Source: Qipengyuania flava
Lineage (GTDB): Bacteria > Pseudomonadota > Alphaproteobacteria > Sphingomonadales > Sphingomonadaceae
DNA: 64,000 bases
Direction of reading: 5' to 3'
NCBI RefSeq assembly: GCF_019448255.1
Contig: NZ_CP080410.1
Span: 2,108,001 to 2,172,000, forward strand
Below, piece by piece: positions 1 through 7,702 of the stretch; the first letter of the stretch is position 1, and every line of letters begins with the position of its first letter. Under the pieces are notes generated by a model, which saw only the letters and a list, made by a program, of their open reading frames with translations, made no database searches and had not been told where the DNA came from. The position numbers were made by a program, and so were the translations under genes.

Positions 1-18
1 CTTTCTGCCGCTTCACTG

Positions 19-46
19 TTGCGAATGATTTGCAATAGCATATTAT
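19..46 (+). promoter_or_regulatory. Promoter with a Fur-like palindrome
   Basis: A 17-base imperfect palindrome TTGCGAATGATTTGCAA (19-35) has a 7-1-7 layout like iron-responsive Fur boxes. Its first half serves as a -35 (TTGCGA, 19-24), 16 bases before a -10 TATTAT (41-46). A ribosome site AAGGAG (56-61) and the ATG at 68 follow. A repressor bound here would block the promoter. The Fur assignment is by resemblance only. Confidence 0.5.
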
Positions 47-67
47 CGGGCAGGCAAGGAGACGCCC

Positions 68-481
68 ATGACCGACCGATCGGATTCGACCGCCCTCGAC
101 CTTCCCCTCCCCGCCCTGCGCAGCCAGACGCTGGGCCTCGTGCTCCTGCGCCGGATGGTGGCGCATGGCCTGCAGGATGCGCGCGCGACCATGCTTGCGC
201 TCGACGCGGCCGGGCCGGGCTTCCGCCGGCTGCTGGTCCTGACACGGGCGCTGGTGGTCGACCTTGCGCGCAGTTCACAGCGCAAGATCCGCCTCGCGCC
301 CTGCTGCGCGGCAGGCATGACGCGCGACGAAGGGCTGCTCATGGCCATGGTCGGCGGCGGCGGGCTCGACGTGCACGGCGCGCTGACCGACGACGCGCGC
401 TGCCGCACGGCGCTGACCACCGCGCACGCCCTTGGCGAGGAACTGGAAGCCGTCGCCCTGCGCAACGGCTGGCGACGTTAA
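68..481 (+). CDS. DUF6628 family protein
   Basis: Small soluble protein of 137 residues resembling the sphingomonad DUF6628 family, whose function is unknown. The family's paired-cysteine motif is visible as LAPCCAAGMT near residues 76-85, a possible metal or redox site. The start follows AAGGAG and a clear promoter. The stop overlaps the convergent metZ stop in the four bases TTAA. A Fur-like box in the promoter suggests iron control, which would fit a metal-related role, but that role is inference. No signal peptide or membrane segment is seen. Confidence 0.7.
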   Translation: MTDRSDSTALDLPLPALRSQTLGLVLLRRMVAHGLQDARATMLALDAAGPGFRRLLVLTRALVVDLARSSQRKIRLAPCCAAGMTRDEGLLMAMVGGGGLDVHGALTDDARCRTALTTAHALGEELEAVALRNGWRR

Positions 482-1683
482 AGCCCCGCGGCAGCGAGCG
501 CCTGGTCGAGGTCTTCCTTCAGGTCCTCGACATCCTCCAGCCCTACGTTGATGCGCAGCAGGCCTTCGGTCACGCCCATCTCGTCGCGCGCTTCGGCAGT
601 CATGCCTGCGTGGGTGGTGCTGGCCGGGTGGCACATCAGGCTGCGCGCATCGCCGATGTTGTTGGAGATATCGACCAGCTGCAGCGCGTCGAGCACGGCA
701 AAGGCGGTCGCCCGGTCGCCCACGTCGAAGGCGAAGATCGGACCCGTGGCGACCATCTGGCTTGTAGCGAGCGCATGGCGCGGGTGGCTGGCAAGGCCCG
801 GGTGCAGCATCTTGGGCACGCGGGGCTCCATGAACGCGCCGAGCGCCACCGCGTTCTCGCTCTGCCGGCGGGCTCGCAGGTCCAGCGTCTCGAGGCCCTT
901 CAAGACCACCCAGGCGTTGAAGGGCGAAATGTTCGGACCCGTGTTGCGCTGGAAGGGCAGCAGCACCTCATCGATCCAATCCTGGCTCGCGCAGACCGCG
1001 CCTGCGAGCACGCGGCCCTGCCCGTCCATCAGCTTGGTGGCGGAGTAGGCGACAACGTCCGCGCCGAACTCCATCGGTTTCTGCAGCGCGCTGGTGGCAA
1101 AGGCGTTGTCGACCACCGTGGTGATCCCATGCGCCTTGGCGACGGCGCAGACATGAGCAAGGTCGACCACGTCGAGCGTCGGGTTGGCCGGCGTTTCGAA
1201 GAAGAAGACCTTGGTGTTCGGCCGGATCGCGGCCTCCCAGGCGTCGTCATCGGCGCTGTCGACCACGGTGGTCTCGATCCCGAAACGCGGCAGCAGGCTG
1301 TCGAGCAGCCAGCGGCACGATCCGAAGGCGGCGCGCGCGCCGACCACGTGGTCGCCCGCCGAAAGCTGGCACAGGAGCGCGGTCGTCATCGCCGCCATGC
1401 CGCTTGCCTGCGCGCGGCAGGCCTCCGCCCCTTCCATCAGCGCGATGCGTTCTTCCAGCATGGCGACGGTCGGGTTCTGGAGACGCGAATAGGTCATGCC
1501 CTCGGCCTCGCCCGCGAACCGGTCGGCGACGGTCTGCGCGTTGTCGTAGGTGTAGCCGCTGGAGAGGAACAGCGCTTCGCTGGTCTCGCCATGCTCGGAG
1601 CGCCAGGTGCCGCCGCGCACAGCCTGCGTCGCGGGGCGCCACTTGGAGGTGATCGAACGGTCGGTGCCGGTGGTCTTCTTCAT
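478..1683 (-). CDS. metZ: O-succinylhomoserine sulfhydrylase (MetZ)
   Basis: PLP enzyme of the Cys/Met metabolism family (401 residues) that makes homocysteine from O-succinylhomoserine and sulfide, giving direct sulfhydrylation in methionine synthesis. The PLP lysine is Lys217 in YSATKLMDG. The N-terminus (MKKTTGTDRSITSKW) and the long stretch around AEGMTYSRLQNPT follow the alphaproteobacterial MetZ pattern, so this is preferred over cystathionine gamma-synthase or beta-lyase. The reading frame stays open further upstream, but the ATG at 1683 fits the family N-terminus. It is cytoplasmic. The neighbouring TetR gene lies upstream in the same direction with a 41-base gap. Confidence 0.9.
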   Translation of the reverse strand: MKKTTGTDRSITSKWRPATQAVRGGTWRSEHGETSEALFLSSGYTYDNAQTVADRFAGEAEGMTYSRLQNPTVAMLEERIALMEGAEACRAQASGMAAMTTALLCQLSAGDHVVGARAAFGSCRWLLDSLLPRFGIETTVVDSADDDAWEAAIRPNTKVFFFETPANPTLDVVDLAHVCAVAKAHGITTVVDNAFATSALQKPMEFGADVVAYSATKLMDGQGRVLAGAVCASQDWIDEVLLPFQRNTGPNISPFNAWVVLKGLETLDLRARRQSENAVALGAFMEPRVPKMLHPGLASHPRHALATSQMVATGPIFAFDVGDRATAFAVLDALQLVDISNNIGDARSLMCHPASTTHAGMTAEARDEMGVTEGLLRINVGLEDVEDLKEDLDQALAAAGL

Positions 1684-1724
1684 GGTGGCAGCGAATAGCA
1701 CGCGGGCGTGACGCGGCAAGCGGC

Positions 1725-2264
1725 TCAGCCTTCCAAGGCGGCAAGCCCCGCTTCGCCCATATCCCCGCGCCCGACCGCGCGCAGCATCTGCGATCCCTCG
1801 ATCGCGGTGAGGACGGCCCGGGCGCCGGCCTGCGGGTCGGGCTCGTCTTCGGGGAGATGGTCGACCACCCAATCGAGCAGCCGGTCCATGATCCGCCCGG
1901 CCGCTTCGAGATAGGCGGCGTTGCCGTTGGCGCAGCCCGAAACGATGTCCCACCACACCCGGAAGAACGGCGCGAAGGCCGGATCGCCGGTAATGGCATA
2001 GACCGTTTGCGCGCAGGCCCGGCGCGAGGCGCTGCGCTCGGCAGGAAAGGCGGTGTCGAGCGCCAGCGCGAATTGGTCGGCAAGGTAATCGAGCAGCGCG
2101 GCGACAAGCTGCCCCTTGCTGCCGAAATGGTAGATCAGCATCCGGTCGCTCGTCCCCGCGGCCTTGGCGAGCGGTCTCAGGGAGAGCTCGGCGAGCCCGT
2201 GCTGCATGACATGGGCGGCCAGCAGCGGGAGGAGCGTTTCGCGGGACATGCGGGAGGGTGCCAT
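1725..2264 (-). CDS. TetR/AcrR family transcriptional regulator
   Basis: Transcription factor of 179 residues. The N-terminal TetR helix-turn-helix spans about residues 8-55, with the usual recognition-helix wording SDRMLIYHFGSKGQLV. The C-terminal part is helical and ligand-binding, but the ligand cannot be read. It is divergent from a small membrane protein at 2340, and two copies of a 16-base palindrome lie between them. The simplest reading is a self-regulating repressor that also controls the membrane protein. metZ lies downstream in the same direction and might be co-transcribed, but nothing else links them. Confidence 0.85.
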   Translation of the reverse strand: MAPSRMSRETLLPLLAAHVMQHGLAELSLRPLAKAAGTSDRMLIYHFGSKGQLVAALLDYLADQFALALDTAFPAERSASRRACAQTVYAITGDPAFAPFFRVWWDIVSGCANGNAAYLEAAGRIMDRLLDWVVDHLPEDEPDPQAGARAVLTAIEGSQMLRAVGRGDMGEAGLAALEG

Positions 2265-2273
2265 GCGCGCACT

Positions 2274-2317
2274 TGTAGCGAGTGCTACATGAAGCTACAA
2301 GTGTAGCACTCGCTACA
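2274..2317. promoter_or_regulatory. Double TetR-type operator
   Basis: Two 16-base sites, TGTAGCGAGTGCTACA (2274-2289) and TGTAGCACTCGCTACA (2302-2317), are perfect reverse complements of each other. Each is itself a TGTAGC-N4-GCTACA palindrome. An extra half-site GCTACA lies between them (2294-2299). The pair begins 10 bases upstream of the TetR start and ends 23 bases before the divergent gene, as expected for an autoregulated TetR repressor. Confidence 0.75.
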
Positions 2318-2339
2318 TACGATTCGGGAGCCTGACGTC

Positions 2340-2732
2340 ATGACACCGTTCGAGTATCTCGCCGCCGGCGGCCTCCTCGCCGTAGTCTTCGTCCTGCTGC
2401 ATATCGCCATGACCCGCGAGGCGACGGGCAGCAGCGCGCTTGCCGCGGTCCTCTTCGTGCTGTTTCTCGGCTACTCTGTCATCACCATCGCCCGCGAAGG
2501 CATCCTTCCCGTGTGGGAGAACCACACGACGAACCTGTGGGGCGTGCAGGTCTGGTGGGACCTGCTCTTTGCTGTCGGGATCGCGACGTTCTTCATCGTG
2601 CCGCGCGCAAGGGCGCAGGGGATGAACATCCCTCTGTGGCTGCTCTTCATCGCCGCGACCGCCAGCATCGGCCTGCTCGCTATGATCGCGCGCCTGTTCT
2701 GGCTCGAAAAGCGCGGGCGCGCCGAAGCTTAG
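2340..2732 (+). CDS. Small membrane protein divergent from TetR
   Basis: Protein of 130 residues that I do not recognise. About four hydrophobic helices are visible (roughly residues 5-24, 35-50, 68-86 and 97-118), with a WENHTTNLWG loop after the second and a basic C-terminus. It is probably an inner-membrane protein. It shares its upstream region with the TetR gene and its double operator, so it is the likely regulatory target, perhaps induced by a small molecule. No transport motif can be identified. Confidence 0.65.
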   Translation: MTPFEYLAAGGLLAVVFVLLHIAMTREATGSSALAAVLFVLFLGYSVITIAREGILPVWENHTTNLWGVQVWWDLLFAVGIATFFIVPRARAQGMNIPLWLLFIAATASIGLLAMIARLFWLEKRGRAEA

Positions 2733-2772
2733 CGCTTGAAGCGCGGGCGGCGGCTTTCTACACCGCCGCTCC

Positions 2773-4044
2773 ATGACCCGCGCGCCGGAGCAACCCCAGG
2801 ATCCCCTGCGCTGGTGCGCCGCGCTGTCGCTCGCCTTCTGGGTGGCTTGCCTGCCACACCTCACCGCGATCCCGCACCCTTATTTCGACGAGGTCCATTA
2901 CCTGCCCGCCGCGCGCGAGCTGCTGGTCATGGGCGAGTTCACCAACCGCGAGCACCCGCTGCTGGGCAAGGTGCTGATCGCTGCCGGAATCGCGCTGTTC
3001 GGCGACAATCCCTGGGGCTGGCGCCTTGTCCCGACGCTGTTCGGCACGCTCGCCCTGTTCGGCGCCATGCGCGCGCTGTGGTTCGCGACCCAGAGCCGCT
3101 TTGCCACCCTCGCCTACGGCGTGCTGCTGGCGACCGGGTTCCACCTGTTCATCCACGCGCGCATCGCGATGCTGGACATATTCTACCTCGCCTTCCTCAG
3201 CCTAGCCGCCTGGCAGTTCGCCGCCGCGATCCGCCAGCCCGAGGAAGGCCGCTGGCGCCTTGCACTGACCGGCGTGGCGCTGGGCCTTGCGATGGGGTCG
3301 AAATGGAACGCGCTGGTGGTGGCGATGCTGCCGGGCCTCGTGTTCTTCTTCGCCCGCGCCGCCGCCGGCCGCCGCCGGCTATTTCTCAGCCGCAGGGGCG
3401 CGCCCGTGCCGGGGATCACGCTGGTGGAAGCCGCGCTGTGGCTCGGCCTCGTGCCGCTGGCAGTTTACGCCGCCACCTATACGCCCGCCTTCTTCTTCCG
3501 CTTCCACCCGATCACCGAGGGGCTCGTCTTCCACCACCAGTTCATGCTCTCGCAGCAGGAACAGGTGATCAAGGCGCATCCCTACCAGTCGACCTGGGAG
3601 CAATGGGTGCTGAATGCCCGCTCGATCTGGTATCTCTACGAGCCGATCGACGGGGTGCAGCGCGGCATCATGCTGATCGGCAACCCGCTGACGATGCTGC
3701 TGGGCCTGCCCGCCCTCGCCTGGTGCGCCTGGCATGGCGTGCTGCGCCGCCACTGGACGGCGCTTGGCGTGGCGGTGCTCTACGCGGTCAGCCTCGGCTT
3801 CTGGATCGTCGCGAGCAAGCCGGTGCAGTTCTACTACCACTACGCCCTGCCCAGCATGGCGCTGCTCGCCGCGCTGGCGCTGGCCTGCGACCGGCTATGG
3901 CAAAACGGCTGGCGCAAGAGCGCGCTGGCCCCGGTGGTGGCAAGCGCGCTGGTCTTTGCGTGGTTCTACCCGATCATCAGCGGCGACCCGCTGGCTGGAC
4001 CGGATAGTTTCGCGGTGTGGACCTGGCTGGAAAGCTGGAGATAG
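2773..4044 (+). CDS. Phospholipid carrier-dependent protein O-mannosyltransferase (PMT, GT39)
   Basis: Polytopic membrane glycosyltransferase of 423 residues in the PMT/GT39 family, which moves mannose from a polyprenyl-phosphate carrier to Ser/Thr of exported proteins. The family's acidic luminal motif appears as HPYFDEVHYLPAAREL near residues 34-49, followed by FTNREHPLLGK. About ten hydrophobic helices follow, and a conserved-looking KPVQFYYHYALPS block lies near residue 345. The convergent neighbour encodes the matching carrier-charging glycosyltransferase fused to GtrA. The actual sugar and acceptors are not shown by the sequence. Confidence 0.85.
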   Translation: MTRAPEQPQDPLRWCAALSLAFWVACLPHLTAIPHPYFDEVHYLPAARELLVMGEFTNREHPLLGKVLIAAGIALFGDNPWGWRLVPTLFGTLALFGAMRALWFATQSRFATLAYGVLLATGFHLFIHARIAMLDIFYLAFLSLAAWQFAAAIRQPEEGRWRLALTGVALGLAMGSKWNALVVAMLPGLVFFFARAAAGRRRLFLSRRGAPVPGITLVEAALWLGLVPLAVYAATYTPAFFFRFHPITEGLVFHHQFMLSQQEQVIKAHPYQSTWEQWVLNARSIWYLYEPIDGVQRGIMLIGNPLTMLLGLPALAWCAWHGVLRRHWTALGVAVLYAVSLGFWIVASKPVQFYYHYALPSMALLAALALACDRLWQNGWRKSALAPVVASALVFAWFYPIISGDPLAGPDSFAVWTWLESWR

Positions 4045-4069
4045 AGGGTTTTGGTTGGGGTGCGGTCAG

Positions 4070-4255
4070 GACATCCGTCGAAGGCTTGCTGTTCCAGCCC
4101 ACGCCCCCACCCGGCCACCCATTCAGGATAATTCCGTGGGTGGCCGGGTGGGGGCGTGGAACGGCACAGCTAAGGGAAGCGCGGAAGCGCTTCACGCACC
4201 GGAAAACTCAGGCGTGGGATGGCGCAGCCGCAAGCTATCGACGGATGTCGATAGC
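4070..4255. repeat. Nested palindromic element between convergent genes
   Basis: The gap between the O-mannosyltransferase and GtrA genes is almost entirely inverted repeats. A perfect 23-base arm (4099-4121 and 4137-4159, 15-base loop) lies inside a 12-base outer pair (4070-4081 and 4238-4249). Two further perfect hairpins follow: GAAGCGC-GGAA-GCGCTTC (4176-4193) and GCTATCGAC-GGAT-GTCGATAGC (4234-4255). No T run follows the long stem, so it is not a standard terminator. It could be a small palindromic mobile repeat or a bidirectional transcription barrier. Confidence 0.6.
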
Positions 4256-4269
4256 GCACACCTCGAACC

Positions 4270-5418
4270 TCAATACCGACCCCACACGAAGCGGCTCGAC
4301 AGGGCGTAGTTCCACACCGAGCCGATACCGATGCCAACCAGCGCAGCGAGCACCTCGTGCAGGCCCCGGTCGTGCAGCGTCGTGGCAACCGCGACATTGG
4401 CGAAAGCGCCGATCGAACAGGCCGCGATGAAGCTGACCCAGCCCCAGAAGACCTTGTCGGCATCCTTAAGGCGGCGGTCGCGATAGGTGAGGAAGTTGTT
4501 GAGCCAGAAGTTGAAGGTCATCGCCCCGAAGGTGGCGACCGCCTGGCTCCAGCTGAAGTTCGTGCCGGCGACCAGCAGGAAGGCGTAGAGGATCGCCATG
4601 TGCACGCCGATGCCGAGCACCCCGACCGTGCCGAACAGGGCAAAGCGGGTCGGGATGATGCGGCCGAAGCTCTTGTCGTAGAGCCCGGCGAGGAAATCGA
4701 GCGCGATGGCGCGGTCGAGTTTCGATTCGCCCGAACGGCGAGCGGAGAAATTCATCGGGAAGTCCTTCACCTTGAGCGGCGTTTCGGAAGTAGCGAGCAG
4801 GTCGAGCAGGATCTTGAAGCCGATGCCCGACAGGTTCGGCACCAGGCGGCGCGCGGTGGCAGCGGGCAGCAGGAAGAAGCCGCTCATCGGGTCGGACAGT
4901 TCCACCCCGGTCAGTTTGCGGGCGAGGAAATTGGCAACGCTCGACAGCTTCTCGCGGTCGGGGCGGCCCCATTCCTCCATGCTCGCGCCTTCGGCGAAAC
5001 GGCTGGCGACGGCGACTTCGGCCTCGCCCGATTTCACAGCTGCGAGCATGTCGACCAGCAGCTTGGGATCGTGCTGATGGTCGGCGTCCATCACCGCGAC
5101 ATAGGGCGCGGCGGTGGCGCAGAATCCTTCGATTGCCGCGCTCGACAGGCCGCGGCGGCCAATGCGCTGGATCACGCGCACGCGCGGATCGGTGAGCGAC
5201 AGGCGGCGGCCTTCATCGCTGGTGCCATCGGCCGAATTGTCGTCGACAATCAGCACTTCCCAGCCCGACACACCCAGCGCGCCCTCGATCCGCTCGACCA
5301 GCGGCTCGAGATTGTCGCGCTCGTTGAGCGTCGGCAGGATGATGGCAAGGTCCAGCGGCTTTGCGCTGGGCTCGGCGGCGGTAGCCATGGTGGGCTGCGT
5401 TTCCGGGTTCATATCCAT
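4270..5418 (-). CDS. Polyprenyl-phosphate glycosyltransferase (GT2) fused to GtrA domain
   Basis: Two-part protein of 382 residues. Residues about 23-250 are a GT2 domain of the dolichyl-phosphate mannose synthase type, with LPTLNERDN, VDDNSADGT and the metal-binding MDADHQHD (Asp111, Asp113). Residues about 255-380 form a GtrA-like domain with four membrane helices, as in proteins that handle or flip polyprenyl-phosphate sugars. It would charge the lipid carrier used by the convergent PMT at 2773. A second Met two residues downstream is an equally possible start. The sugar is inferred to be mannose from the partner gene. Confidence 0.85.
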   Translation of the reverse strand: MDMNPETQPTMATAAEPSAKPLDLAIILPTLNERDNLEPLVERIEGALGVSGWEVLIVDDNSADGTSDEGRRLSLTDPRVRVIQRIGRRGLSSAAIEGFCATAAPYVAVMDADHQHDPKLLVDMLAAVKSGEAEVAVASRFAEGASMEEWGRPDREKLSSVANFLARKLTGVELSDPMSGFFLLPAATARRLVPNLSGIGFKILLDLLATSETPLKVKDFPMNFSARRSGESKLDRAIALDFLAGLYDKSFGRIIPTRFALFGTVGVLGIGVHMAILYAFLLVAGTNFSWSQAVATFGAMTFNFWLNNFLTYRDRRLKDADKVFWGWVSFIAACSIGAFANVAVATTLHDRGLHEVLAALVGIGIGSVWNYALSSRFVWGRY

Positions 5419-5444
5419 TGCATGACCCGGTTATGCCGCAATCC

Positions 5445-6512
5445 TCAAGATATGGTTACCAGCTTCCTAACAATCGCATCGCCAACCTCCGCGGTGGAGG
5501 CGGTTCCGCCCAGGTCCCCGCCGAAGACGCTATCGGCCAGAATAGCTTCGACCGCGCGCTCGATCCGGGCCGCTTCCGCCTCGCGCCCCAGCGAATGGCG
5601 CAGCAGCATGGCGAGGCTGAGGACAGCGGCGACCGGGTTCGCCTTGCCCTCGCCCGCAATATCGGGCGCGCTGCCGTGGATCGGCTCATAAAGGCCGAAA
5701 GTGCCGAACTCGGTCTGCCGTTCGCCCAACGAAGCGCTGGCGAGCAGGCCGATCGAGCCGACGCAGGCGCTGGCCTGGTCGGAGAGGATATCGCCGAAGA
5801 GGTTGCCGGTAACGATGGTGTCGAACTGGCCGGGCGACTTCACCAGCTGCATGGCCGCGTTGTCGACATACATGTGGTCGAGCTCAACCTCGGGATACTC
5901 GCTCGCCACCTCGATAATCGTCTCGCGCCAGATGCGGCTGGTTTCCAGCACGTTGGCCTTGTCGACGCTGGTCAGGCGCTTGGACCGCCCCATCGCCGCA
6001 CGGAAGGCGGTGTGCGCAATGCGGCGCACCTCCGCCTCGTTGTAGCTCATCGCGTCCCAGCCCTCGCGACCGCCGGCGCTCTCGCGTTCGCCCTTGTCGC
6101 CGAAATAGACGTCGCCGTTGAGTTCGCGAACGACCAGCAGGTCGATGCTGCGCGCGACATCGGGCTTGAGCGACGACAGGTGCTCCAGCCCCGGGAAACC
6201 GGCGGCCGGACGAAGGTTTGCAAACAGGCCGAGTTCGCTGCGCAGGCCCAGGATCGCCTGTTCGGGCCGCAGGTTGCGCGGCAAATCGTCGCAGGAAAAA
6301 TCGCCCACCGCGCCGAACAGGATCGCATCGGCGGCGCGCGCCATCTCCAGCGTTTCTTCAGGCAGCGGGTGGCCGTGGCGGCGATAGGCGGCGGCGCCCA
6401 CATCGCCTTCGAACAGCGTCAGGCCGGGCAGCTCCAGCGCCTCAAGCACGCGCAGCGCCTGCGCCGTGACTTCAGGGCCAATTCCATCGCCTGCAAATAC
6501 CGCAATCTTCAT
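5445..6512 (-). CDS. leuB: 3-isopropylmalate dehydrogenase
   Basis: Leucine biosynthesis enzyme (355 residues) that oxidises and decarboxylates 3-isopropylmalate with NAD+. Visible are the N-terminal KIAVFAGDGIGPEV, the substrate-arginine region LGLRSELGLFANLRP, RELNGDVYFG, the DNAAMQLV block with catalytic Asp, and the nucleotide-binding EPIHGSAPDIAG. Length matches the family. The start is the ATG overlapping the recO stop (ATGA), so translation of leuB is probably coupled to recO. The frame remains open further upstream, but that part is antisense to nothing useful and lies inside recO. Confidence 0.95.
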   Translation of the reverse strand: MKIAVFAGDGIGPEVTAQALRVLEALELPGLTLFEGDVGAAAYRRHGHPLPEETLEMARAADAILFGAVGDFSCDDLPRNLRPEQAILGLRSELGLFANLRPAAGFPGLEHLSSLKPDVARSIDLLVVRELNGDVYFGDKGERESAGGREGWDAMSYNEAEVRRIAHTAFRAAMGRSKRLTSVDKANVLETSRIWRETIIEVASEYPEVELDHMYVDNAAMQLVKSPGQFDTIVTGNLFGDILSDQASACVGSIGLLASASLGERQTEFGTFGLYEPIHGSAPDIAGEGKANPVAAVLSLAMLLRHSLGREAEAARIERAVEAILADSVFGGDLGGTASTAEVGDAIVRKLVTIS

Positions 6513-7108
6513 TCCACCATCCGTGCCAAACGCTGCCGCAAGAGTTGCCGTGCAGCTAGGACGTCGGCGTGGGTGTCGGCAAGCAGGTAGCGCGCGATTA
6601 GCGGCTCCTGGCGGTCGAGAATTTCCAAGGCCTGCCCAAGGTTCGCTATTGCCGGACGCTCGCCGCCATAGCCCAGCTCGCGCAGCAGCAGCGCTTCGTA
6701 GATCGCCAGCGCCTCGACCCATTGGCGCGCGGCCTCGGCAGAGCAGATCGCGTCGAGCACCCCGCCGAGTGCGGCGTAGAGCGTGGGATAGGGGTTGCGT
6801 TCGGGCAGCGCGCTGGCGGTGAGCGCGGTGGCCCAGGCGATTGCCGCAGCGGGCAGCGGTTCCGACAGCCACGGCCCGCGGCTCTTTACCAGCTCAAGTC
6901 GGGCAAAGGGCAGCTGGCTGTCGGATTTCGCGCGGATTTCGGCCTGGACGAGGTTGCCCGGGATCACCACCGGGCGCAGTTGCCGCCCGCGCCCGCCCGC
7001 GACATAGGCGGCAACGACGCCGCTCTCTTCCGTCAGCAGGCGCGCGATGACCGCCGTCTCCCCATGCGGGCGCGCGGCAATCAATATGGCGGGTGCGGAA
7101 AGGTGCAT
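6509..7108 (-). CDS. recO: DNA repair protein RecO
   Basis: RecF-pathway mediator (199 residues) that binds single-stranded DNA and helps load RecA. The N-terminal OB-fold begins with APAILIAARPHGETAVIARLL, and the helical C-terminal part includes YEALLLRELGYGG. At 199 residues it is shorter than the usual 230-250. The zinc-finger cysteines of some RecO proteins are absent; only one Cys is present. It sits between ubiK and leuB rather than next to era, which is elsewhere in this window (21311). Its stop overlaps the leuB start. Confidence 0.88.
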   Translation of the reverse strand: MHLSAPAILIAARPHGETAVIARLLTEESGVVAAYVAGGRGRQLRPVVIPGNLVQAEIRAKSDSQLPFARLELVKSRGPWLSEPLPAAAIAWATALTASALPERNPYPTLYAALGGVLDAICSAEAARQWVEALAIYEALLLRELGYGGERPAIANLGQALEILDRQEPLIARYLLADTHADVLAARQLLRQRLARMVE

Positions 7109-7140
7109 GGCGCGTCCCTACCCTGCGGCAGGGGCGCGGG

Positions 7141-7386
7141 TCACTTGATCTTGGCTTCGAGCGCTTCGACGCGGGCCTTGAGGTCTTCCGCCTCTTCGCG
7201 GGCCTTGCTCGCAAGCGCCTTCACCGCGTCGAATTCCTCGCGGCTGACGAAGTCCATTCCGGCAAAGCTGCCCTTGGCCCGCTCACGCGCCGCATCGCGC
7301 GCCTCGCGGCCCATGCCAGCGAGCGTACCGGCCGCCGAATTGGCGAGTTTGACGAAGTCGGCGATCAGGGGGTTTTGAGATTGCAT
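7141..7386 (-). CDS. ubiK: Ubiquinone biosynthesis accessory factor UbiK (BMFP domain)
   Basis: Short coiled-coil protein of 81 residues. UbiK proteins stimulate aerobic ubiquinone assembly with UbiJ and trimerise through a C-terminal coiled coil. The N-terminal part contains NPLIADFVKLANSAAGTL, and the C-terminal FVSREEFDAVKALASKAREE continues as a regular coiled coil ending in ALEAKIK. The ATG at 7386 is preferred over an earlier one at 7428 because AAGGGGA lies just upstream of it and the family begins near there. It runs toward recO, with a 32-base gap. Confidence 0.85.
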   Translation of the reverse strand: MQSQNPLIADFVKLANSAAGTLAGMGREARDAARERAKGSFAGMDFVSREEFDAVKALASKAREEAEDLKARVEALEAKIK

Positions 7387-7436
7387 CCCGTCCCCTTGGG
7401 ACGCGCTGCGGATTTTGTCTAGCCTCAAGCGCCGGC

Positions 7437-7690
7437 GGCCGCGTCCGCGGCCTTAGGCTATCCTCGCTCATGCGACCTTGCGGTCGCGTCGCTGCGGGCG
7501 GCCAGTCGGCCTTGCCTCGCCTAGCGGCTCGGAACGCTGACCGAGATCGCAAGAGCACCGGGCCGGCGGAGGCCCGGCAAGGGCGGAAGTGCACCATAGG
7601 TGCGCTGGCCAAAGGCCACCTGCACGCCCGCCCGCAGCGGGTGCAGCTTGCTGCACGTCTAGCGAGGACGAACCCGCAGATGCGGGTTCG
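7437..7690. repeat. Array of about ten short perfect hairpins (intergenic)
   Basis: This 250-base gap between ubiK and tspO holds consecutive short stem-loops. Examples are GGCCGC/GCGGCC at 7437-7452, GCGACC/GGTCGC with loop TTGC at 7472-7487, and CCGGGCC/GGCCCGG at 7558-7577. Others are GCACC/GGTGC at 7591-7603, TGGCC/GGCCA at 7606-7618, GTGCAG/CTGCAC with loop CTTG at 7641-7656, and CGAACCCGC/GCGGGTTCG with loop AGAT at 7669-7690. Open frames on both strands look like by-products of the symmetry. A structured RNA or a dispersed repeat is likely. Confidence 0.55.
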
Positions 7691-7702
7691 CAAAACAAAA
7701 AA

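Noticed and set aside
4099-4159. The 23-base hairpin as a rho-independent terminator
   Set aside because: No T run follows on either strand, so it is listed as a repeat element instead.
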